Assembly: GCA_937870755.1 (NCBI GenBank)
Contig: CALMZV010000146.1
Coordinates: 62,001 to 126,000, forward strand
Length of the DNA: 64,000 bases
Origin: an uncultured Methylocystaceae bacterium
GTDB lineage: Bacteria; Pseudomonadota; Alphaproteobacteria; Rhizobiales; Beijerinckiaceae
Direction of reading: 5' to 3'
Shown here: piece after piece, positions 17,495 to 27,628 of the stretch
Layout of the letters: every line of letters starts with the position of its first letter
How positions within the stretch are numbered: the stretch's first letter is position 1
Program-made: the position numbers and the translations under genes
The notes under the pieces: generated by a model
Seen by the model: the letters and a program-made list of their open reading frames with translations, nothing else
Database searches by the model: none
Told to the model about the DNA's origin: nothing

Positions 17495-18820
17495 TCAAAT
17501 CAGGTTCATCTGCCTGGCCTCGTAGAGCAGTTCCTCCCGGAACTGCGGCGCGGCGAGCTTGACGAGCGCGAGCGCGCGTTCGTCGGACGACAGGCCCTTG
17601 AGGTCGACCGCGCCATTCTCCGTGACGACGATATGCGTGTCGATGCGCGGGGTCGTCACCGGCCCGTCCAGCCGGCCGACGATGCGGCTGACCTTGCCCT
17701 TCCGGGCCGTCGCATGACAGGCGATGATCGATTTGCCCCCGCGCGAGGCATAGGCGCCGCGCACGAAATCGAGCTGGCCGCCCGATCCCGAGAAATGGGC
17801 GCCCATCATGTGCTCGGAATTGCAGGCGCCCGTGAGGTCGATCTGCAACGTGGCGTTGATGGACACGACATTGTCGTTCTCCGAGATGACGCGCGGGTCG
17901 TTGACGTAATCGACCGGCGCGCTTTCGACCGATGGGTTGTCGTGCAGGAAATCGTACATCGCCCTGTCGCCGATGGCGAAGGTGAACACCGTCTTGCCGC
18001 GGTTGAGCGTCTTGCGGCTGTTGTTGACGACGCCCGCCCTGGCGAGATCGACAAGGCCGGTGCATAGCGCCTCCGTGTGCACACCCAGATCGTTATGGCT
18101 GGCGAGATCGGCGCAGACGAGATTGGGAATGGCGCCGACGCCCATCTGGAGACAGGCGCCTTCCGGCGTGAGCGAGGCGATCGTGCGGGCGATGGCGCGC
18201 GCCTCCTCGCTCGCGCCGCGCATCGGAATTTCCAGCAGCGGCTGGTGGTTCTCCACGATGGCGTCGACATCGTCGACATGCACCTGCGCGCCCTGCCCGA
18301 ACACGCGCGGCATGTTCTCGTTCACCTCCACGATCACCTGCCGCGCGGTGCGGATGACGCCGCTCGAATAGTCGTTGCCGCAGCCGAGCGTGAAATAGCC
18401 GTGCCGGTCCATCGGCGAGACGGTGACGAGCATGGTCTCCACGCCCACGTGTTCGATGAGAATGCGCGGCGCCTGATGGAACGTGTTGGGCACGAAGAAC
18501 ACGACCTTGCGTCCATCCTCCCTGCCCCGCTGGATGAGATCGCGCTCCACGCTCGTATAGAACATGCAGTGCGGGCGAATGGCGCCCATCAGCTCGTAGC
18601 GCAGGATGGTTTCGGCGGCGTAGCGCGAGGAGTGCAGGTAGTAGACCCAAAGGTTGTCGACATCGCCGGCGGCGGCGCGCTCGGCGAGCGCGGCCAGCAG
18701 CGCCGGCGGCTCGGCCACCGCCATGCCCATCGAGATTTTCGAACCCGAAGCGATGCGCGAGACCGCGTTGTGCGGCGTCATCAGTTTGGCGGCGTAGAGG
18801 GCTTCGACGTTTCTGGACAT
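17495..18820 (-). CDS. Acetyl-CoA hydrolase/transferase family protein (4-hydroxybutyrate CoA-transferase-like)
   Basis: The 441-residue cytoplasmic enzyme has the two-domain family I CoA-transferase fold. Features seen are MGVGAIPNLVCADLASHNDLGVHTEALCTG, where the Glu of HTE is the expected thioester-forming residue, and the glycine-rich CoA-binding loop FSGSGGQLDFVRGAYASRGGKSIIA. The closest biochemical groups are 4-hydroxybutyrate CoA-transferase and succinyl-CoA:acetate CoA-transferase. The substrate is not determined by what is visible. The gene stands alone. Confidence 0.9.
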   Translation of the reverse strand: MSRNVEALYAAKLMTPHNAVSRIASGSKISMGMAVAEPPALLAALAERAAAGDVDNLWVYYLHSSRYAAETILRYELMGAIRPHCMFYTSVERDLIQRGREDGRKVVFFVPNTFHQAPRILIEHVGVETMLVTVSPMDRHGYFTLGCGNDYSSGVIRTARQVIVEVNENMPRVFGQGAQVHVDDVDAIVENHQPLLEIPMRGASEEARAIARTIASLTPEGACLQMGVGAIPNLVCADLASHNDLGVHTEALCTGLVDLARAGVVNNSRKTLNRGKTVFTFAIGDRAMYDFLHDNPSVESAPVDYVNDPRVISENDNVVSINATLQIDLTGACNSEHMMGAHFSGSGGQLDFVRGAYASRGGKSIIACHATARKGKVSRIVGRLDGPVTTPRIDTHIVVTENGAVDLKGLSSDERALALVKLAAPQFREELLYEARQMNLI

Positions 18821-18915
18821 GTCGGCGTCTGTCTCGCGTTGGCCGGCGCTTTATAGCGCAGACATGCGAAACTGGCATGATGAAATGCGCCGGTTGCGAC
18901 GGATCGGCGCGCGCG

Positions 18916-19881
18916 TCAGCGCCCGCGCCAGGCCGACGGCGGCGTTCCGACCACGTGTTTGAACGCGCGGCTGAAGGCGGCCTCGGAACCGTAGCCGACC
19001 GCGGCGGCGACCTCGGCCATCGAGGCGCGGCCGCAATTGAGCAGGCCGGCGGCGACCTGCATGCGCCAGCGCGCGAGATACTGCATGGGCGGCATGCCAA
19101 CGACATCGGCGAAACGCTGGGCGAGCACGGAACGCGACAGGCCGACCTCGCGCGCGAGCTGTTCGAGCGTCCAGGGGCGCGCGGCGTCGCGGTGCAGAGC
19201 GGCCAGCGCCTTGCCGATGAACGGATCGCGCAGGCCCGCCAGCCAACCCGATTGCGCGGGCGGCAGCGCCTCCAGGTGACGGCGCAGCGCCTCGATGAAC
19301 ATCAATTCGCTGAGCTTGGCGAGAACGCTTTCGGCGCCGGCGCGCTTGCTCGCCGTTTCGAATGTCGCGACGCGAATGAACCGCGCGAGCCAGTTCGCAT
19401 CGCCTTTGGCCGGCTCGCCGGCGACGATGACGGGCGGCAGGTTGTCCAGCAGCGGATTGAACGGGTGCGCGTCGCAGGCCAGGAACCCGCACACGAGCCG
19501 CGCAGTGACAGCGGCGCCGTTTCCGTAGCTGGCGTAGAACGGCAAAGGGCCAGCGGCGATGGCCGCGATCGTTTCCGGAGGCAAAGGGTCGGCGCGCATG
19601 CCGGGACTCGACGACAGAACATGCGGATCGCCGCGCGTGAACACCACCACCTCGCCGGCGCGGACCGCCACGGGCGTCTCGCCCACGACGCCTGCGAAAC
19701 ATTCGCCCTCGACCAGCACGTGATACGAAATGAGATGGCTGGCGCCGGGCAGGATCTTCGGCAGGACCAGTTCGCGCGCCGGCTGTTCGGCGACCCAGGG
19801 CGCCGAAGCCGCCACATCGAAATAGGCGGCGCCCGTCAGGCGCACCGTCTTGAGAACGTCCGAGAGCGCGTCGCCGGTCAT
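18916..19881 (-). CDS. AraC family transcriptional regulator
   Basis: The 321-residue regulator has an N-terminal AraC_6-type cupin sensor domain (about 1-190, with ISYHVLVEGECFAG and AGEVVVFTRGDPHVLSS) and a C-terminal double HTH (WTLEQLAREVGLSRSVLAQRFADVVGMPPMQYLARWRMQVAAGLL, then VGYGSEAAFSRAFKHVVGTPPSAWR). Start ATG 19881 lies just after GGAGGT. It is divergent from the methyltransferase gene at 20128 with 246 nt between them, so that gene is its likely target. The ligand is unknown. Confidence 0.93.
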   Translation of the reverse strand: MTGDALSDVLKTVRLTGAAYFDVAASAPWVAEQPARELVLPKILPGASHLISYHVLVEGECFAGVVGETPVAVRAGEVVVFTRGDPHVLSSSPGMRADPLPPETIAAIAAGPLPFYASYGNGAAVTARLVCGFLACDAHPFNPLLDNLPPVIVAGEPAKGDANWLARFIRVATFETASKRAGAESVLAKLSELMFIEALRRHLEALPPAQSGWLAGLRDPFIGKALAALHRDAARPWTLEQLAREVGLSRSVLAQRFADVVGMPPMQYLARWRMQVAAGLLNCGRASMAEVAAAVGYGSEAAFSRAFKHVVGTPPSAWRGR

Positions 19882-20127
19882 GAGACCTCCACGGAATGTG
19901 TCGCGCCGCACATCCCGCGTTCAGGGTCGGGAATTCCGGACGCCGCGTCAAGCGAGGCGGACGCGCGGTCATTCAAGCGGGCGGCGCCGTCATCTAGCTT
20001 TGCGCGCAGGATGGCGGCGCTGTCGCGGCAAGCCCGGCAGGCGAGCGGCGCGATCCGTAGGGGATTGGCGCGGCGCCGGCGCGAACGGCGCCGCTCCAGG
20101 CCGGCCACTTCGAGAGGGAACGAAGCC

Positions 20128-20955
20128 ATGAACATCCAGACCCCCATGCCCACCCCGGATTTCGTCGCCATCAAAGGCCGCCAGAAGATGATGTGGGGCG
20201 CGGGCGACTATGCGCGCATCGGCGTGACGCTGCAGATCGTCGGCGAAATGCTGTGCGAGGCCGTCGACCTGCGCAGCAACGAGCGCGCGCTCGACGTGGC
20301 GGCCGGCAACGGCAACGCGACCATCGCCGCCGCGCGGCGGTTCGCGGACGTCGTTTCGACGGATTACGTGCCGGCCTTGCTGGAACGCGGCCGTGCGCGC
20401 GCCGAGGCCGACGGGCTCGACATCGTCTTCCGGGAAGCCGACGCCGAAGCGTTGCCGTTCGCGGACGAGAGCTTCGACGTGGTGATGTCGACGTTCGGCG
20501 TCATGTTCGCGCCGAACCAGCCGCAGGTGGCGCGCGAACTGCTGCGCGTCTGCCGCAAGGGCGGACGCATCGGCCTTGCCTCGTGGACGCCCGGCAGTTT
20601 CATCGGCCAGCTGTTCAAGACCATCGGCGCGTACATTCCGCCGGCGCCGGGCCTGCAATCGCCGGCGCTGTGGGGCGATGTGGCGCATCTCGAGAAATTG
20701 TTCGGCCCGAACGCGGCCATCGCGAGCCAGATGCGCACGTTCAACTTCCGCTACAAATCGCCGGCGCATTTCGTCGACATGTTCCGCAACTGGTACGGAC
20801 CCGTCGCAAAGGCCTTCGAGGCGCTGGATGCGGAACGCGCCGGCGCGCTGGAAGCCGACGTCCTTGCATTGATCGACGCGTGCAAACGCGGCGGCGACGG
20901 CGGCCTGGCGATACCGGGCGAATATCTCGAAGCGGTGATCACGAAGGGCGCGTGA
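20128..20955 (+). CDS. Class I SAM-dependent methyltransferase
   Basis: The 275-residue protein has a Rossmann methyltransferase core: motif I LDVAAGNGNATIAAA, motif II acidic loop STDYVPALLERG, and motif IV EALPFADESFDVVMSTFGVMFAP. It belongs to the UbiE/Methyltransf_11 group acting on small molecules. It is divergent from the AraC regulator, which probably controls it. ATG 20128 follows GAGAGGGAA. The substrate is unknown. Confidence 0.9.
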   Translation: MNIQTPMPTPDFVAIKGRQKMMWGAGDYARIGVTLQIVGEMLCEAVDLRSNERALDVAAGNGNATIAAARRFADVVSTDYVPALLERGRARAEADGLDIVFREADAEALPFADESFDVVMSTFGVMFAPNQPQVARELLRVCRKGGRIGLASWTPGSFIGQLFKTIGAYIPPAPGLQSPALWGDVAHLEKLFGPNAAIASQMRTFNFRYKSPAHFVDMFRNWYGPVAKAFEALDAERAGALEADVLALIDACKRGGDGGLAIPGEYLEAVITKGA

Positions 20956-20996
20956 CGGCGAGCGGCGAGCGCGGCGGCGGTCGCGCTCGTTCGTTC

Positions 20997-21677
20997 TCAA
21001 GTCAGGCGTTTTTCGATCGAGGAGACAGGAAACGGGCGGCCATGCGCCGGATAGATGGTCGCGACGCCGAGTTGCAAAAGCTTTCGCCAGCTCGCGCGGA
21101 CCGTCTTCATGTCGTCCGCGAAGATCGGCAAGTTCGGTCCGAAGGTCAACGGCAGGCCATTCATCGCCAGATCGCCGACGCAGGCCTCGCCGGAATCCAG
21201 AACCACGCTGATCGATCCCGGCGAATGGCCGGGCGTATAAACGACGCGCGCATTCACGCCATAGGGCGCGAGATCCATCCCATCGTCGCCGATTTCGATG
21301 TCTACCGCCACGGGCTCAACCTTTATGAATGGCAGGAACGCACGCAGGACGGCGCCAAAAACAATGCCCCAGAGCGTCGAGGCCGGAGGCATGCTCTTGC
21401 GTCCATTCACGACGATGTCGCGTTCGCGACCATGAACCGCAAGACGCGCCCCCGTCGCCTTCGTCAAGGCGCGCGCGCAGCCGATATGGTCCCAATGCGC
21501 ATGCGTGAGGACAATCAGCGATATTCTCTCTGGCGGCACGCCGAGCGTGGCCATCTGGTCGAAAAATCTGTGTTCCTGTCCCGGCGCGCCGCCATCGACC
21601 AGCACACAACCGTCGCCTTGCAACAGATAGCAATTGTCGATGCCGAGCGGCAGGATATGGACGCGGGTCGCGCTCAT
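20997..21677 (-). CDS. Metallo-beta-lactamase fold hydrolase
   Basis: The 226-residue enzyme has the MBL metal motif THAHWDH (H-x-H-x-D-H), the third histidine in YTPGHSPGSISV, the bridging Asp in CVGDLAMNG and the final histidine in IYPAHGRPF, all needed for a dinuclear site. It is likely a small-molecule thioesterase or lactonase of the glyoxalase II-like group. Its start ATG 21677 overlaps the stop of the upstream SDR gene by 4 nt (ATGA), so the two are translationally coupled. Confidence 0.92.
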   Translation of the reverse strand: MSATRVHILPLGIDNCYLLQGDGCVLVDGGAPGQEHRFFDQMATLGVPPERISLIVLTHAHWDHIGCARALTKATGARLAVHGRERDIVVNGRKSMPPASTLWGIVFGAVLRAFLPFIKVEPVAVDIEIGDDGMDLAPYGVNARVVYTPGHSPGSISVVLDSGEACVGDLAMNGLPLTFGPNLPIFADDMKTVRASWRKLLQLGVATIYPAHGRPFPVSSIEKRLT

Positions 21678-22405
21678 CGGTCGCCGAGCCCGGGAAAGAG
21701 CCGGAGAAACCACGCGAGCAGTCGGGCGCCGCCGACAAACGCCACGTCCTTGTCGCGTTCGACGGCCCGAACGATGCTTGCCGCCGCACGATCGGCCGAG
21801 ATCTTCCATTTTCCGCGTCCGGCTGTCATGGCCGTGTCGACAATCGGCAATACGATGTCGACGACGCGGACGGCCGAACCGGCCCCTTGCAACTGATGGC
21901 GCAACGCTGTCGAGAAGGTGCGCAGGCCGGATTTCGTCGCGCAATAGACCGGCGCCGACGGTTTGGGGGAGATGGCCAGCGCGGATGCGACATTCACGAT
22001 CGCCGCTTCATCCTGCGCGTGCAATAAGGGCATGGCGAGCGCCGACAGGCGCAGTGGACCGACGAGATTGATCGCGATTTCGGACTCGATCGCGCGCGCC
22101 GTCGCAGCCGCATCTTCGGCGAGAAAGTTCGACGCGTATTGCACGCCGGCATTGTTGACCAGCAGATTCAGCCCGCCGAACCGTTTTCGGACATGGGCGA
22201 TGAGTCGGCCGGCGTCATCGGCGTCGCCGACATCGCAGGCGAAGGCTTCGACGTTTTCGAGCGCCGCGCGAGCATTTTCCAGCAGCGCGGGATCGCGTCC
22301 GCAGATCATGACACGACAGCCGCGGCTTGCGAGCAAGCGCGCGACAGAAAAGCCGATCCCGCGCGACCCTCCGGTCACCAATGCCGTGCGCCTGTCCAGC
22401 CTCAT
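21674..22405 (-). CDS. Short-chain dehydrogenase/reductase
   Basis: The 243-residue SDR has TGGSRGIG, NNAG, catalytic Ser in VNVASAL and Y-x3-K in VYCATKSG. The DltE-type group (COG3967) has a similar AIVNVASALAISPKP stretch. It forms an overlapping pair with the downstream MBL hydrolase, so the two may act on one substrate, for example an ester or acyl-thioester whose product is oxidised. This is inference from coupling. Confidence 0.9.
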   Translation of the reverse strand: MRLDRRTALVTGGSRGIGFSVARLLASRGCRVMICGRDPALLENARAALENVEAFACDVGDADDAGRLIAHVRKRFGGLNLLVNNAGVQYASNFLAEDAAATARAIESEIAINLVGPLRLSALAMPLLHAQDEAAIVNVASALAISPKPSAPVYCATKSGLRTFSTALRHQLQGAGSAVRVVDIVLPIVDTAMTAGRGKWKISADRAAASIVRAVERDKDVAFVGGARLLAWFLRLFPGLGDR

Positions 22406-22618
22406 CGCTACCTGCAGAGCGCCGCCCCAACCGAAACGGCTTGGAGCTTCGGGCAGTCAAACGCCGGGATCGACAGACGTCCAGCCGGCGGAGCTGCGGC
22501 ATAGTGACTGACTGGTCGAGGCGCCGGAAATCGCGCTCCCGATTTGCGCGCGATCGAAACGTGTGTCTTATGGCGGGCGATTCCGCGCCCGTCGAGGCGC
22601 ACGTCGGAAAGGTTCGCC

Positions 22619-22963
22619 ATGGCGCTGCGCATCGCACTCGCCTGCCTCGCCCTGCTCGCCGCCGCGCCGGCCGAGGCGCGGCCCCTTTTCAGAGGATGGT
22701 GGGTGGTTCTGGCGAGCTATCCGCTCGAGCCCTGGGAGCGGCAGGCGCAGGACGCGGCGCGCGTCGCCACGAAGGCGCGCGCCTGCGGGGCGACGACGTT
22801 CAACGACTTCTCAGCCAAGTTCAAAGGTTTCGAACCGGGCGTGAACGTCTTCGTCGTCTCGGGCGCGTTCGCCACGCGCAGGCAGGCCGAGCGCAAGCTG
22901 GCGACAATGCGCCCGTGCTTTCCGGAAGCCTATGTGAAGAAGGGCTGGCATCTGGGCGAGTGA
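22619..22963 (+). CDS. Small secreted SPOR-like protein, 114 aa
   Basis: Start ATG 22619 opens a signal peptide (MALRIALACLALLAAAPAEA). The mature 94 residues (WWVVLASYPLEPWERQAQDA, GVNVFVVSGAFATRRQAERKLATMRPCFPEAYVKKG) look like a single sporulation-related-repeat fold, with a beta strand, a helix of ARKA type and a V-F-V-V-S-G-x-F strand. SPOR domains bind denuded peptidoglycan glycans. The match is by pattern; a conserved pair of cysteines may form a disulfide. Confidence 0.65.
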   Translation: MALRIALACLALLAAAPAEARPLFRGWWVVLASYPLEPWERQAQDAARVATKARACGATTFNDFSAKFKGFEPGVNVFVVSGAFATRRQAERKLATMRPCFPEAYVKKGWHLGE

Positions 22964-22973
22964 GGCGGCGCCG

Positions 22974-23327
22974 CTATGCCACGACCTTCGCGTAGTCCTC
23001 CGGCTTGAAACCGACCAGAATAGTGTCGCCCGCCTCCAGCACCGGCCGCCGTATCATGGAGGGATGCGCCAGCATGAGCGCGAGCGCCTTCGCCTCGGTG
23101 AGGTTTTCCTTGTCGGCGTCCGGCAGTTTCCTGAACGTCGTTCCGGCGCGGTTGAGCAGCGCCTCCCACCCGACCCGCTTCGCCCAGTCTTTCAGCTTCG
23201 CTTCGGGCGCGCCCTGCGTCTTGTAGTCGTGAAAGGCGTAGTCCGCGCCGTTCGCGTCGAGGAAGGCGCGCGCTTTCTTCATCGTGTCGCAGTTCTTGAT
23301 GCCGTAGAGCGTGAGGTTTTGCGGCAT
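22974..23327 (-). CDS. ArsC/Spx family protein (YffB-like)
   Basis: The 117-residue protein has the ArsC thioredoxin-like fold with the motif YGIKNCDTMKKARAFLD, in which a single Cys14 is followed by DT, the signature of the YffB subgroup rather than true arsenate reductases (C-G-T-S-R). The C-terminal MIRRPVLEAGDTILVGF matches the R-R-P motif. YffB-type proteins are glutathione-dependent thiol reductases of uncertain substrate. Start ATG 23327 gives MPQNLTLYG. Confidence 0.92.
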   Translation of the reverse strand: MPQNLTLYGIKNCDTMKKARAFLDANGADYAFHDYKTQGAPEAKLKDWAKRVGWEALLNRAGTTFRKLPDADKENLTEAKALALMLAHPSMIRRPVLEAGDTILVGFKPEDYAKVVA

Positions 23328-23462
23328 GGCTGTTCCTGTTTGCGGCGTCGCGCCGCCTTGCGCGTCAGCATGGGCGGCGCCGTTCACAGAGCGCGCGCCC
23401 CATTGCGACCACCATTTTCGGTTCGCTTAACCCATCCCAACCCTTTCGGAAAGGAGGCGGTC

Positions 23463-23906
23463 GTGCCCAACTCCGTTCGTCTGCACCGCGTTCTGGCGAC
23501 CAGCCCCGAGAAAGTCTATCGCGCGTTTCTAGAGGCCGACGCGCTCGCGAAATGGCTGCCGCCCAATGGTTTCTCGTGCACCGTGCACAAGCTCGAGCCC
23601 AAGGTCGGCGGCGCGCACCGCGCATCGTTCCGCAACTTCACCACCGGCAAGAGCCATGCGTTCGGCGGCGAATACCTCGAGCTCACGCCCAACGCGCGTT
23701 TGCGCTATACGGATCGTTTCGACGATCCGAACCTGCCTGGCGAAATGCAGGTGACGGTTCAGATCAGGAAAGTGTCGGTCGGCGCCGAAATTGAGATCGT
23801 GCAGGAAGGCATCCCGGACGCCATTCCCGCGGAAGCCTGCTATCTCGGGTGGCAGGAGTCGCTGCGCAATCTGGCGAAGCTGGCGGAGCCGGATATACCG
23901 GATTGA
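23463..23906 (+). CDS. SRPBCC (AHSA1-type) family protein
   Basis: The 147-residue protein has the AHSA1/START-like signature RVLATSPEKVYRAFLEADALAKWLPPNGF near the start and ending GWQESLRNLAKL, the normal C-terminal helix. It starts with GTG at 23463, placed 5 nt after a very strong AAAGGAGG. Such proteins bind hydrophobic ligands; the function is unknown. It is the last chromosomal gene before the mobile element. Confidence 0.9.
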   Translation: MPNSVRLHRVLATSPEKVYRAFLEADALAKWLPPNGFSCTVHKLEPKVGGAHRASFRNFTTGKSHAFGGEYLELTPNARLRYTDRFDDPNLPGEMQVTVQIRKVSVGAEIEIVQEGIPDAIPAEACYLGWQESLRNLAKLAEPDIPD

Positions 23907-23950
23907 GGACAGGCCCATCCGCGCGCCAGACGGTTGGCCATCGACGGCCG

Positions 23951-24032
23951 CGTCGTTGCGAGGCGCGAAGCGACGAAGCTATCCGGCGCCGCCGGAGAAT
24001 GCAGGATTGCTTCGCTGCACGCGCGATGACGA
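23951..24032. repeat. Degenerate REP-like palindrome
   Basis: The ends CGTCGTTGCGAG and GCGCGATGACG, with internal CGAAGCGACGAAGC and GATTGCTTCGCTGC, form an imperfect inverted repeat. Elements reading CGTCATTGCGAGC...GAAGCAATCC are dispersed through alphaproteobacterial genomes. This copy is worn and lies between the last chromosomal gene and the attachment site. Confidence 0.55.
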
Positions 24033-24043
24033 CGGGGACCCCC

Positions 24044-24061
24044 TCATTCCCACTCGATTGT
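24044..24061 (-). other. Putative attL: duplicated 3' end of guaA
   Basis: On the minus strand this 18-bp stretch reads ACA-ATC-GAG-TGG-GAA-TGA, that is T-I-E-W-E-stop, the invariant C-terminus of GMP synthetase (usually PPGTIEWE). The codons before it (GGAATTCAG) do not encode PPG, so the match stops at 18 bp, as expected for an attachment core. The rest of guaA should lie at the far right end of the element, pointing left. Confidence 0.8.
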
Positions 24062-24109
24062 CTGAATTCCCCATAAGTCTTTGAAAACTCGATGGTAAGC
24101 GCCCATTCT

Positions 24110-24138
24110 GACGGCCATTCTCCGACTGTGAGGCCGTC
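24110..24138 (-). terminator. Hairpin at the end of the minus-strand defence operon
   Basis: GACGGCC (24110-24116) pairs with GGCCGTC (24132-24138) around a 15-nt loop and overlaps the stop codon of the last gene. There is no U-rich tail on the minus strand, so it is at best a weak or Rho-assisted terminator. Confidence 0.4.
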
Positions 24139-24289
24139 AAAATGCTACGATCTTGATTTCATTCAGAAAACTGCCAGAAAAAATATTCTCGCGGTTCCAG
24201 CATCTATCGACTTCGATTGCCTCTCCGGGCACCTCTTCGGGCCAAAAGCGGCGTCGGCGCAGGACCCCTGAAAGTACCGTCAGCGGCAT
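24137..24289 (-). CDS. 50-aa protein of unknown function, last gene of the defence operon
   Basis: ATG 24289 lies 9 nt after a perfect AGGAGG, which is the main reason to call it. The product (MPLTVLSGVLRRRRFWPEEV, then PGEAIEVDRCWNRENIFSGS) is 50 residues, with a basic RRRR patch and no membrane segment. It begins 28 nt after the stop of the DUF499 ATPase gene and is the last gene before the attachment site. I recognise no family. It may be a small partner or inhibitor of the defence complex; this is inference from position. Confidence 0.65.
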   Translation of the reverse strand: MPLTVLSGVLRRRRFWPEEVPGEAIEVDRCWNRENIFSGSFLNEIKIVAF

Positions 24290-24317
24290 AGCAAAGTTCC
24301 TCCTCGTGCGCGAGAAT

Positions 24318-27614
<3,297 letters not shown>

Positions 27615-27628
27615 TGTCCCGTTCCCCC

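Noticed and set aside
22974-23327. True arsenate reductase
   Set aside because: The active-site sequence NCDT without the C-x5-R arsenate loop and the absence of ars genes point to a YffB-type protein.
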